From positions 1 to 64,000 of the forward strand of contig VXIS01000198.1 in NCBI GenBank assembly GCA_008704415.1: a DNA stretch of 64,000 nucleotides, in the 5' to 3' direction. This DNA is from Sphaerosporella brunnea (taxonomy: Eukaryota > Ascomycota > Pezizomycetes > Pezizales > Pyronemataceae). Of the stretch, positions 22,915 to 33,795 are shown one piece after another. The first letter of the stretch is position 1; the number at the start of each line of letters is the position of its first letter. A program made the translations under genes and the position numbers. The notes beneath the pieces are model-generated. The model was not told where the DNA came from. It worked only from the letters and a program-made list of their open reading frames with translations, and made no database searches.

Positions 22915-24060
22915 AACGTTGGGTACGTACATCAACCAGCAATGAGTCTCAACCAGCGGTGTTGAACGCGTCTCGCTACTCTGGAGCTTCGCATCGTAAT
23001 CAGCACCCTGAAAAGAGTCAGAGCAGCTCAGAAGCAGGGGGCGACCCAAATTCCAGCTGCGTCAATTCAAGCTCCCTCATTGACAGCTGCAGAAGGAATC
23101 GCGAACTTACCATAGCTCTGTCGTTTGGTGTCAAACCCAGCGATTAGCCAGTTGACTTCATCTGCGTTAGCTGCTGTCTTGATGATAGCTAGTGTTGGTG
23201 ATGGGGGTGTTGGTTGGTGGTGGTCACGAAAGAAAGAAAGGAAGAGAAGTGTAGGAAGTGGTAGTGTGTGTGTTAAAACAACCCCGGCGTCTGTCCGGCC
23301 AACCCACTTCCTATCCCTCCTCCAGAAGGTCGTACACAATATGTACGGGAATGACACTCGGGACGGAGAAGGCGGGGGTATGAGGTAATAGCAAGCGGGG
23401 AATAAATAGCAGAGGAATTGAGACTTACGGAAAACTGTGATGCATGGCAGCTCGGCGGGACGTTGAACTTCCCGGCATGCATTAGCTGCTGTCCGGCTAT
23501 GTGTTGCCGCTGTTGGTGTTGGTGACGATTACCGTCGGTCGTGGCGAAGGTGGGTATCGGAAGGAATGAAGGAAGAGAAGTGTAGCAAACAGGAAGTGTG
23601 GGAAGTGGTGGTGGTGGTGGTGTCTTCCGGCGGCGTACGTCCGGCCAGCCCAATCCCTCTCCCACCTCCAGCACACCACATACGATGTGTACGAGAATGA
23701 CTCTTAGGGCGGGGGGGGGGGAGGGAGTTGGCAAAAAATGGAGACTTACACAGAACAGGATATGTAGCCAGGGAGACGCTTCGGCCCATGGCTCCACCGT
23801 GATGTCGGAACCAGCGATCACTCAGCCGACTTGCTAACGAAGAAAGGAAGCAGCAGATAGGAAGTGGTAGTGGTGCTTTGTTCACAACAACCAGCGGGCC
23901 AGCCAACCTTATCCCGATTGATATCCCTTCTCCGGCATAGAACATACAGTATGTACGGGAATGACTCCCGGGACGGGGAGACGGAGGACTGTAAAGGAAG
24001 GGATTAGGAAAAAGGAGACTTACAAACGAATATCATATGTATATACGGATGGGGATGCGC
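22915..24060 (-). other. Tandem exon-intron cassettes of an unrecognised gene or relic
   Basis: Four minus-strand candidate exons each end at a GTAAGT donor, with last exon bases at 24024, 23750, 23429 and 23111 (spacings 274, 321, 318). Translations are related: WLIAGSDITVEPWAEASP in one and NWLIAGFDTKRQSYG in another. The 23161-23111 exon has a clean GCTAAC...CGCAG acceptor. A further exon follows after a CTTTTCAG acceptor at about 23008 and ends at GTACGT near 22930. The introns are also related and share a GTACACAT-like block and CCGGCCAGCC. Three introns therefore duplicated with their exons. No domain is recognised. Confidence 0.5.
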
Positions 24061-24766
24061 TTTGATTCTCCCCATCGGCATTGCCGGTGCTTCGGCGCAT
24101 ATCTCAAAACCAGTAACCAACCCAGCAGCCAACTCAAGCATCAACTCCCCCAAAAACTAGCATCTGGAGATAGGTACTGATGATCGGGGTCAAGCAACCC
24201 ATGGAACCATCCGGCCCGGAAGTCCGTGATCTCGATACACATACATACAAAGTAGCCAAAACCAGGGAATTAACATCTCCTCGCCTCTCGCCTCGCCCCT
24301 AGCCATATCCCCTATATAGCTATCCACGCCCGCCTAGATCTAGGAGCTACAGCCTTGACACTGCAAACATGAATGCTATGCACACTAGGTATACGCCTCG
24401 GTACTTGGTAAAAGCAGAGAAAAATAAAACAAATCCCCCCATTTCTGTAGTTTATGTAGGTGGTGGTAACCATACGATACGGTATGCAAATGAATTTGTG
24501 CCATGTGCAATTTACTCGCTGTCGAGTTGAACAGCCCTAATCACAATTTCTTACTCGCCGAATCAATTGCAAATGTCCACTCCTCCAAACACAACACCAT
24601 GCATGCATTAATCCTCCCAGTTACCCCTCACCCAATTTTAAAAAAGAAAAGAAAAGAAAAAACTATTTTTGTTTTCCACACCCAACTGTCCTTAAATACA
24701 ACCCCAACCGTACACGTCCACAACATCTACAATAATACATCATACATCACAATAGCAGCAGCAAGA
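24061..24766. other. Intergenic, 3' side of the BFR1-like gene
   Basis: No gene recognised. The part next to 24766 should hold the 3' UTR of the BFR1-like gene on the minus strand. An A-rich block lies at 24640-24660. Confidence 0.4.
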
Positions 24767-26360
24767 CTACGCCTCGGTCGCCTCCGCCTCTTTATTCTCC
24801 GCGGCGGGCTCTTCGCCCTCCTTCTCAAGGCGGTCGATTTCCTTCTGTGCTTTGGCGATGTTCTATGTTTTCGTTAGTTGGTGTTGTGGGAAGGGGAATG
24901 GCGGGAATACAAACCTCCTTGGTGACTCTGTCCTGATTGTCCTTATAGTTCTGCAGCTTCTCTCTAAGCTTCTCCAAGACCTGAGGAACCTCAGCCTGCG
25001 AGGAGGGGGCGGGAACATCGATCTGAGCCAGCTGCTCGAGGAGGCCAACGTTAAGGTTAATCTTTCCGGCGGCAGCTGGGGCTTCAGCGGTTTCTTCGGT
25101 GGGAGCAGACTTGCTCTTCTTCCCCTTCTTCTTCTTTCCGCCGGTGCCAACGAAGTAGTCTTCCTCCTCCTTGACGAGTTTCTTTCCCTCGATGGGTTTA
25201 ACTTCTCGGCTGGCCTTTGCAGCGAGCTCGCGGGGGGCGGCGGCGAGCTTCTCCTTCCGTGCGGCCTCGGCAGAGGAGGGATCAAAGAAGGCAATCAGGC
25301 CCTCGCAGGTGATGATCTCCGAGGCGAAAGCGGGCTGAGACGCGGCCTCCAGCTTCTCGGCGGCTGCAGCACGCTTCTTCGCAAGATGGTACTCCGCCTG
25401 CTCCTTTTGCCGGCGCTCCTCGCGGATCTTGCGGGCTTCGCGCTCGTAGGCTCGGTGCGCGTTGCGCGCCTGGTAGTAGTCGTCTTGCAGCTTCTTGAGG
25501 GCGGCCCATTTTTCCTGTTGGGCGGCCTGGAGGGCGGTACGCTGGTCGCGGAGGGAGTTAAGGTTCTGGTAGCTGCGTGGGAGTTAGCAGCAGGGCCTCA
25601 GATGTTTTTTGTTTTTTTTGTGAGGGGCGGTTGGGGGGGGGGGGGGGGCGGGGTTACATCGAGTCCTGCTCCGCCTTGATGGCCTTAAACTCCTTGTCCA
25701 GCTCTTCATACTTCTCGTTGAGCTCCTTAAGCTCGGGATCCTGTTTCTTCTCCTTCATCTCCTTCAGCTTCGCACGGTCGGCATCAATCGAATTCTGCGC
25801 ATCCTCGAACGCGGCAAAGTTCTTTTTCTGCCTGTGGAGGTTCGAGATCTCTTGTAGCGCCTTCTTCTCCTCGACGATTTTCATGGTGCCCGAGGAGACA
25901 TCGCGGTCCAGCTTGGCTATGGCTGCCTCCAGGTCCGCAAGCGTACGGTACGGCATATTGCCGCGCCTCGCGTTCAGGTCCTTGACCCGCGCGTTGATCG
26001 AGTCCTGCAGTGCTTTGATCTGATCCTCGGTCTTCTGCCTTGAGCCCTTCTTCGCCGCGACGGCCGCGCGGACCTTGGCGAGCTCATCTTTGAGCTCCTG
26101 CTGACGCGGGTTCTTCTCGCCAGGCTTGACGGAGTCCAACTTGGCCTTGATGGCGCTCTATTCCCGTGGATTAGCTCTGCGGGGGAGAGAGAAAGTTGGG
26201 AATGTATGGATGGGCAACGCACCAGGTCCTTCTGTGCCGCCTCGTACTCCTTCTTGGCGGCGGCTTCAGCCTTCTTGAACGCTTCCTCGTCCGGACGCTC
26301 TGGCTTCAGGACTTTCTTTGATGCGGCGACATCGGCGGAGGCGGTGGACGTTGTGGCCAT
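24767..26360 (-). CDS. BFR1: BFR1-like polysome/nuclear segregation protein
   Basis: Spliced model: exons 26360-26223, 26157-25658, 25572-24915 and 24862-24767, giving 463 residues in frame. Introns have GT...AG ends and branch sites (GCTAAT, GCTAAC, CTAAC). The protein is charged and largely coiled coil, with long Lys/Glu-rich helices, an FDPSSAEAARKEKL segment and a KKKKGKK basic patch, as in fungal BFR1 proteins. Known role of the family: association with polysomes and mRNP complexes, links to secretion and to ploidy maintenance in yeast. The start is the first ATG of the frame, before TTSTASADVAASKK. The stop is TAG at 24769-24767. Length fits the family (about 460-490). It is divergent from the SND2-like gene across about 715 bp. 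Confidence 0.88.
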
Positions 26361-27075
26361 TGTGGACTACGTGGTCTTTTAGTTAGCGTTGCCGACTTTG
26401 CACTTCCAGCTGCGTGCAACTTTTTTTTTTTTTTTTGCAGTTGGTAGGAAGAGCTCACCAGAACCGGAGACGGGCGACGGGCACAGCGAGGGAGGACGTT
26501 GATGGTGATGAAGGTACAGCAACAGTGGAGAATAATGCGGGTTATCTACCAGCAGCCAGCTAGAAAGTAAGGACGCACGCCACCTGCCGAAAAATTTGGG
26601 GAACTTTCGGTTGGAGACTTTTTGGCCCCCACCCCTGCCGTGGCGTCACGGCTGAATATGGAATGGGCGGGTTAGGGGGGGCGTTGAACGGTTGAACACG
26701 TTGCAATTGGGCTCCAGACAGTTGAGAGATGGCTGTGTTTCTCTCGTGATGTTCCTTCAGCTGCGGCTGCTGCTCTTTGCTTTTCGAGTCCAGGCCGGGC
26801 TGAGATGCCCATCGCTCTGTGCGTGTGGCGGTGTGGCTGTGCAACACACTCACATCGGCCAAAGTTTGACGAGTCATGTCGTCGACAAAGAAGCAATTGA
26901 AGCTTCCAGCCGTCTTTAACTCTAATTGTTTTTTATCGTTTTCGGGGCCGGAGCTGAAGAGTCCCGACTCCAGGGTTAGGTGTTCTCAATCCCGTGCCGC
27001 CTGCCGTCATAGGTCTCAGCGGCCTCCTTATCCTCTCTTTTCCCGCGCCATCACAGCCATCATCAAGCCTCCACC
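26361..27075. promoter_or_regulatory. Shared upstream region of BFR1-like and SND2-like genes
   Basis: This roughly 715-bp spacer separates two divergent start codons, so it should carry both promoters. It contains a T-run near 26420 and pyrimidine-rich stretches just upstream of the 27076 start. I see no unambiguous TATA box. Confidence 0.5.
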
Positions 27076-27637
27076 ATGGCCAACGTGAGTGACTCTCCTC
27101 CTCCCCAACCCCTCCGTCTTCTAACCTGCCTAGAAATCCTCCAAAACCCTGGCGCGCACAAACCTCGCAACGCTCAATCGAACGCACCTAACAACGCTGA
27201 GCATCCACCTAATATTCATTCTGTACCGGCTGCTATTCCTGCGCGGCAGCGTCTACAAATATGTTCTGCTGGTGCTCCCGTCGCTCTTGATCGAGGCGTA
27301 CCTCGACCGTCTGGGCCGCCCCGGATACGGCGCAAACGGCGATCTCCTTCGCCCCGGCGAAGATCTGGCTGCCCAAGGCGTTACCGAGTATTTGTGGGAT
27401 ATCGTCTATGCTACTTGGATCGTGCTGGGGCTGGTGGGTTTGCTTGGAGAGTGGGCGTGGTGGGTTGCCCTCGTCGTGCCTGCGTATGCGGCGTATTTGG
27501 CCTGGGGCTTGTATAAGGGCTTCGTTGGAGGTGGTATGCCGGGGATGCCCAAGGTTGAGGAGCAGCCTGCTCAGGGGGCTAGTAAGAGGCAGCAGAAGGT
27601 GGAGGCGAGGGGTGGTCAGAAGGTCAGATACCGGTAG
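27076..27637 (+). CDS. SND2: SND2/TMEM208-like ER-targeting membrane protein
   Basis: Exon 1 is only 9 nt (27076-27084, Met-Ala-Asn), followed by a 49-nt intron (GTGAGT...GCCTAG) and exon 2 (27134-27637), for 170 residues. Visible features: an N-terminal KTLARTNLATLNRTHL segment, a hydrophobic pair of helices (HLIFILYRLLFLRGSVYKYV and VLPSLLIEAYL), a GRPGYGANGDLLRPGEDL loop, a second hydrophobic pair (IVLGLVGLLGEWAWWVALVV), then a basic C-terminal tail (KRQQKVEARGGQKVRYR). Architecture and size match SND2/TMEM208, which acts in SRP-independent targeting to the ER membrane. Recognition rests on pattern and length, not on a search. Confidence 0.85.
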
Positions 27638-28045
27638 AGGTTGATATCCGATGTGATGTGCTTTTTGTCTGTGGGTTACGGGATACGTAATATCATGGGG
27701 CTATGTGGATTCTCTGGTTTTCTTTCATGGCTTGCAGCGAGACAGCGGGTTGTGCTTCTCTTGAGGCTTGAACAAAGAATCGATTTGGCGACACGTGTGT
27801 AACGGTGGTGGTGATGAGTCGTACAAGACAACGCTGATGCTCGTGTGCTCTGTCTGCTTTGAAGAGATGAGATGGATGCTTTTGCACTCAAGATCTAAGG
27901 ATGCACGCTCGCACGGCAAAAAAAAAAAAAAAAAAGCCCTGAAACAGTTGCATGCCCCTGCGCGCCCACAAACACGAGAGATGGCAGCGCTCAAACAAGC
28001 AAGCAAGCAAGCAAGCAAAACCAATGGAACAGAGCACCGCGCCAC

Positions 28046-28681
28046 CTAATTCCTACCCGCAATCCTCTGTTCCCGACCACCGTATCCACCACGACCGGGG
28101 TCATAGTCTTCTCGGTAGTAGTCCCTAACCTGACCACCAGTCGGTCCACGTCCATACTGCCGGCCCTCCTTGAAACCCGGATCCAGATCCGTGCGGATGA
28201 TGCGCTCATCCAGCTTGGTGCCTCCCACATACTTCATCGCGTCGAGCGCGTCCTCGTGCGTGTAGTACTCGACGAAGCAGAAGCCGCAGGGCGTCTTGTT
28301 GAACCGGTCAAGGCCCATCACTAGCCGCTTGATCTCACCGCATTTGCTGAAGAGCTCATGGATCTGCTCTTCGGTTGTGTAGAACGAGCTGGGGAGGTGG
28401 CAGCAGGGTCAGCGGGTCTGCAAGAACAGACGAGAAAGAGAAAAGGAAAGACGTACAGATTTCCGACGTAAAGCGTGGCAGCGTCCTTCAGCGGGTCGTC
28501 GCGCGCTCCGGCTCCGCTGTCGGTGCGTTGACGCTTATTCTGCAGCGGGACGTCAGCCAAAAACTGGTCTTCTCTTTGTTCGCGACGCTTTGTGCGAGAT
28601 GGGGCGACTCACGTCGCCACGCTTTTCGAAGTAACTGCTGGGCGCGTCGAGGTTTTGCACTGTGCTGACTTTGCGGGACAT
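28046..28681 (-). CDS. CBC2: Nuclear cap-binding protein subunit 2 (CBP20)
   Basis: Exons 28681-28613, 28539-28457 and 28388-28046 give 164 residues, close to the usual 156-170. The family N-terminus (YFEKRG) precedes a single RRM: RNP2 is [16 protein letters not shown], formed across the second splice, and RNP1 is [18 protein letters not shown]. These residues and the flanking [12 protein letters not shown] and [10 protein letters not shown] tail contact the m7G cap in known CBP20. The product pairs with CBP80 in the nucleus for splicing, export and decay of capped RNA. Introns have GTGAGT and GTACGT donors. It is divergent from the NUP82-like gene, with 277 bp between starts. Confidence 0.95.
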
Positions 28682-28958
28682 CGTGGGTGTGTGTGGAGGC
28701 GGCGGCGGTGGTGGTCGAGGTTGGTTGTTGGGGGTTTGGTGGGATCAGGCGAGGCGAGGCGCGTCACGAAAAGACAATCACGACGCCGCCCTAACTGACT
28801 TACTTCACCAGGCAAGACAACCTACCTCATACACAACCTTCCCACCACACCCGCTGCACCACACCTCCCTCCCCCATCAGCACCACCAACCACTCGCCCC
28901 CCCCCCTCCCCACGAACACATTTAATCGACACGACACGAATCCCCACGAGCATTCACG

Positions 28959-31687
28959 ATGGCCAAGGTAGCAACCAACGGCCTACCCTGGCTCTCGAAC
29001 CCATCTACAGGCTACGACCTCTTCACCAAGCCCGCCGCCCACTTCACTCCACCTCCGGCAACCGACGAGCCCGTAACGCCAAAACGCCTAATCGCCACGC
29101 GCGCCAGCGAGATATACGTCGGCAGGGGCAATGAAGTGCGGTGCGCAGATCTGCAGGACCTCAAGGCTCGGCATCCAGACATTAAAGTTGAGGCCGAGGG
29201 AGCAAAAAAGATCGGGCACAGGGAATACAAGGTAAATTGCACGCCCGCGGCCGGTCGTGGTGGTGGTGGCGCTGATGTCGGTGGTGATAGGCTCTGAATC
29301 TTCCGGAGCTGGATTTTGAGGTCAAGCAGTTGGAGATCAGCCCTGATGATCTATATCTGGCCATCGTCGGGGAGAGAGAGGTGGCTATGTGTGTTCTACC
29401 CGGACAGGGGTTCCTGAAGAGAGATGCGGCGAGACCGGCGGTGCCTTAGTAGTTCGCCCATGAGTTGTTGGACGGGATCAGCGGCTGACCGGGAATAGCT
29501 ATCATCGCGTCGGGAAGGGATATCATAATGCGGATACTGGCGAGCGGATCGTCAGAGCGCTTTGGCACCCGCTTGGAGCTGAGGGTGCATCGCTCATCGT
29601 GTTGACGGCGGATGGATACATCAGGTTATTTGACTTTCCCATAAAATGGCACCCAACACAGGTGTTGACGTTTGACAGAACGTACGATTTCACCATCGGC
29701 AACGAGATCTCGTTCGAAATACCCGACCAAACGCTAGATCTATATGTTCTCAACGGAAAAAAGCGGCACACTGGCGGGTTCGCGGCGGACACCGACGAGA
29801 TGGAGCCTGCATCGTGCTGTTTCGGATCCGGAGAACAGGGCTGGAGACCATTCACCCTCTATATATTGATGCGCAGTGGAGATATATACGCTCTTAGCCC
29901 GCTTGTTCCCAGCCGATGGTTGCCGCCATCAGGCTACATCCATGCCTTGTCACTCGATATCACCGCCGAGATGGAGGCGGACAGTGACGATACCAGACCG
30001 GAGGACAAAATAGTTGCGCGACACCAAACGAAATGGATTAATGATGTGCTCAACCAGCAACAAAATCTACTCGACGCCCGGAACTCTTTTCTTTCTCCCC
30101 GAGGACATATCCCTACGTGCTTCACCAGGCCGCAGGTTGTGGGGCCGAGCCCAGAACTGCAGGGCCCTTTCCTGTTTGAACCGGCACCCCCGGAATTGAA
30201 CATTGATGACTTCCCAGCAGGCTGCGATATTTTCCATCTAGAGGCAGGGCCAGTGGGTGTTATTGGCATAATCTATTCGCACGGAAAACTCGACCTCTGC
30301 ATAGAACCAGAGCCGATCACCGCGAAATGGGTCAATAAGAAAGGCAAGAAGTCCGAAGCCGACAAGCCCGATCAGCTTCCGGTAATCGCGCACTTCGATA
30401 CCAAAGACCTGCAGATCAATGCCGGGAACCAGTCGCAGTATACAAACTGGCCCACCTTCACTAAAGACCCTCAGTCCACTCAGCTCTGGTTCGTAAACCA
30501 CATCGGCGGTGTCACCATCTTCTCCATGAAGCCCTGGCTATCGAAGCTCGCATCCGGCCTGGAGGACGAAGAGTCCGACGCAGACCTCTTTCAGCTCCTG
30601 GCCAGCTGCCCCAAAACCCAGCTTCAGACTGTCATCGATAGCTCGCGAAACCCGATCGATGGCTGCACCGTCGTCTACGAGGCGTACATTGGGTACATCC
30701 TCATCGCCGGACACGCAGCCGGTCTCAGCAGTGTCGAGTTCGATGAGCCCCTTGCAGCTGAGGCTTTCTTGCCCGAGGACATATTCGACTCCTCTTTCAC
30801 TCTTCAAGCCCCGCAGCGGTTGACGGGAGACGTCCTCGCTACTCCTCGCGCTCCGCGTCTCACGCCCCCAGACCTCACCCCCAAACCCCAGCAGCAGCAG
30901 CCGCAACGCGCGCTTTCTCCCGCCCCGAAGCTCAGCATCCTACAACCCCCTTACGCTCCCAGTCCCGAGTTTACCCAGCAATCCCAGCTCCCACAGCTCT
31001 TACGCGGCATGAAAGACGCCAAAAAACCATTCCAGTTCTCGTCCGCCACGCTCACCTCCTTCAAGCAAGCGCGCGACCAGCTGAAGACGGAGTTCGATGC
31101 GCTCATGAGCGGCGCCCAGGAAATGTACGACCGCGCGGCGGCACAACGGCTCGAATATAACAAGCAGCTCGAGGCGCTGCACAGCATTTCCTCGCGCGTC
31201 GCCGTGCTCAAAAATAAAAACGTCACGGCAAGAATTGAGGCGTTTATCGAGCGCCAGCAGAAAATGCAGCAGCGCGCAGACGCGTTGCTGAGGAAACTCA
31301 TCACCGAGAGCGTAATCGGCCTTAGCGATGCGGAGAAGAAGTATCAGAAGGAGATTAACGGCATGATGGAGCGGGTCGCGGGCGATGCTACTAATGCACT
31401 TGGTGACCGCATCTTTAAAGTCACGGATCTAGTTAATGATTTGATCCCACTCGCTCATGAGTCCCTCGAGGGTCAGGAGGAAATCGAGGATGCGGTCCCC
31501 AAGGAGGTTAGGGAGGGGAAAATTAAGGCGCTGAGGGAAATGTTGGAGAAAGAGTATATTCCCCGTTCCCCCTCACTGCTCTGGGAAGTGCTAATGGTGT
31601 TTACGTTGTAGGGGTGGGCTCGTGGCAGGTGCAAGGAAAAGACTCGAGGCGCTGGAGATCGAGTGTGAGAGGTCGGCTATGGCGTAA
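28959..31687 (+). CDS. NUP82: NUP82/NUP88-type nucleoporin
   Basis: Best model: exons 28959-29231, 29292-29389, 29499-31553 and 31612-31687, for 833 residues. An N-terminal beta-propeller is suggested by DLYLAIVGEREVA, IVRALWHPLGAEG and VLTADGYIRLFDF. A long central region follows, then a Pro/Gln-rich linker, then a coiled-coil C-terminus (about residues 620-833: EFDALMSGAQEMYDRAAAQR, RIEAFIERQQKMQQRADALL). This order is that of the cytoplasmic-side nucleoporin NUP82/NUP88, which forms a coiled-coil complex for mRNA export. The second intron (GTGTGT donor 29390, CTGAC branch, TAG 29498) is uncertain because the frame upstream otherwise reads on as CVLPDRGS to a TGA at 29415-29417. The last intron (GTATAT...GCTAAT...TTGTAG) is clear. 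Confidence 0.75.
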
Positions 31688-32062
31688 TTGGGGATTTGCG
31701 TTGCTTTTTTGCTAGCAGTTTTAGGCAATACTTTTTTGGGCAGAGGTGTGTTGCGCTGTGTACATAGTACTGGTATTCAATGCTCGTCGGATCTCCTGTT
31801 TTTGATGCCTGGTGATTTGTTTTGTTTTGTTTTAAATCATACATCGTACACAAGGACGTTAGCCCAAGTGCCTCCTATCTTGCGAATCGGAGTGAGGCCA
31901 AAGGCCTATGACGGACAAAAGAAACCTGGTATCCTGTCCCCACGGTTTTACCCGTCTGTTGGGGCTCCCCATGATGCCTGGTGATGGCTGGTGCATGCAT
32001 GCGTTTTCACTCGCGGACGAGTGATGTGTTGTGTCGTGTCACTTGGGACATCACGGCTTGTC

Positions 32063-32171
32063 TACTCGCGTTTCCGAAAAGATCGGATCACGTGACTTTG
32101 ACACCACTCGAAAGACAAGTTTTGGCTCAGAGAAATCACGTGATTCGATCTTTTTCCGGAAACGCGAGGAG
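32063..32171. repeat. Imperfect 109-bp palindrome with CACGTG cores
   Basis: The left arm (CTCGCGTTTCCGAAAAGATC, then GGATCACGTGAC) is repeated in inverted form on the right (AATCACGTGATTCGATC, then TTTTTCCGGAAACGCGAG). About 40 bp of loop separates them. Each arm contains CACGTG. It could be a tiny MITE remnant. Confidence 0.65.
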
Positions 32172-32809
32172 AGTCAAAAAGGGGATTGTCAAGCTTGTGT
32201 TTTAACCACGGCTAACATTTCGATATCAGGTTGCGTCCGTTTGTGCGCATGCCATGCTAGCCCCGCATCTTTACTCCCTCTGTGCCCCCGGACGATACGT
32301 ACGTCGGCCTAACTCTCGGCTCTGGATTTCTTGCTGCGAGCTGGTGGTGGTACCGGGGGGCTCGAGTGATGCGTGTGGTTTGCGTCGGAAGGGAAGCTGG
32401 CTGGGGCGGACCTGAGTTCAAGTTCAGGCAACCACGGCATGTGAGTGTTTGTACAGAAGCCACTGTGTATGTATGTACAATGTAGGCTTGAGGAGCCAGC
32501 TACCCTACACTTAATCTCGTGATTGCTCTTGCCGTGGGTTCTTGATCGAGTTTTTTTTTTTTTATCCCATGGAGATAGTTTCCCAGGGGCGGGCCGGGGA
32601 GCTATAGTTGTTCAAGTTAGAGTTGCATACCGTATAATCTCGGTAATAACGCAGTTGCGCGGCCCCGAAAAGTGTAGATACTGTAGCTAGTGCGGGCGAG
32701 TGGTCGAGGCTTTGAAGAAACTTAAACAGAGGAAGAGTCAATCCGTCTCCCAGCGTCCACGCACTTTTGGGTTTTGTGACCGCATAGACTTCGATTTTCT
32801 TCCAAAAAC

Positions 32810-32925
32810 AGTTGACGCATGAGATGATATGAATAAGGCGGCGGACAGGATTTGGACGGGGGTCTGCCATAATCTACATAGGTTGCATGCGGACAATAAA
32901 CTTGATTACACACACACACACCAAG
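32810..32925. repeat. Dispersed repeat copy (pair with 44470-44600)
   Basis: Shared blocks are GCATGAGAT, GGCGG-ACAGGATTTGG, GTCTGCCATAA, CTACAT-GGTT-CATGCGG and GATTACACACAC. The two copies are diverged and have no coding potential. Confidence 0.6.
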
Positions 32926-33795
32926 TCAACCACGGAGGATGAGCTTGCGACAGTCTGCTACTGAGAGTTCGCATTATCGTGGTGTTTTCGCATGCCCTCT
33001 CTTGCGATTTCACCATTTCCTTGCGAACGAGCTTTGCGACGTATGCAGGCAGGATCGGGATTGTGATTGTGGACAACTATTATGACGGTACCGGGAGCAG
33101 ACGGAACGGGAAGCATGAGAACCCGTTGATGAGAACCCATGACTGGGAGCGAAGCATATGCACGAGGGGGGGGGGGGGGCGAAACTTTGTCATTCCAGAC
33201 TGCTCATCCACCTGCTTGATGGCTGGATCCAACTGCTCTTATGACGGCTCGACAGACAACGGCTCGTTCGTTTCCTACGCCGCCAGGAAAATCGTCGTGC
33301 GCCTGGTCGCTGTCGGGATTCGAATGCTCGTTGGCTAGCTCTAACTGTCTCGCCACGGAGGTTTGGGCGCGCAATCGGTGGAGCGAGAGCCGATCTTCAG
33401 GCGCTGCTTGCATCCGCAGTCCAGCCAGCCAACCGGTCCTGGTGGTTCCATACTTAGCATAGTCGCCTGCTCGTATCTACCGCTTGTGTTCGCTGCACTT
33501 GTACACAGGGTGAGACTGGTTTGTTGTCAGCGCACCACCTATCGGAGATTGATTGCTTTGAGCTTACTTGCCACACGTGTTTGTTTCGGCACCAACGTCC
33601 GGACAAAATCTGCACTTTTTGAGGATTGGTTGCAGTCGGTGGGGTCGGGAGTTGGTGTTGGAGTTTATACACACATTATGTCAGGACGCATATTTGGTTG
33701 GTTCAGAAGGTTGGTTGGTTGAGCATCGCCATCACTGGTTTGAGTTTGAGTGTAGGCGTCGATAAGTATGATATACCAATATTAGTTGAAATATT

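Larger units (their letters stand above)
31688..33790. other. Intergenic region with a palindrome and a dispersed repeat
   Basis: No coding domain recognised. It holds the palindrome at 32063-32171 and a diverged repeat at 32810-32925 that matches 44470-44600. A G-run lies at 33168-33179. Confidence 0.4.

Noticed and set aside
23580..23960. Trinucleotide-rich frames near 23.6 kb read as His-rich proteins
   Set aside because: They come from a GGT/CCA run inside the repeated introns.
28000..28020. CAAG tandem repeat near the CBC2 3' end
   Set aside because: Short simple repeat with no sign of function.
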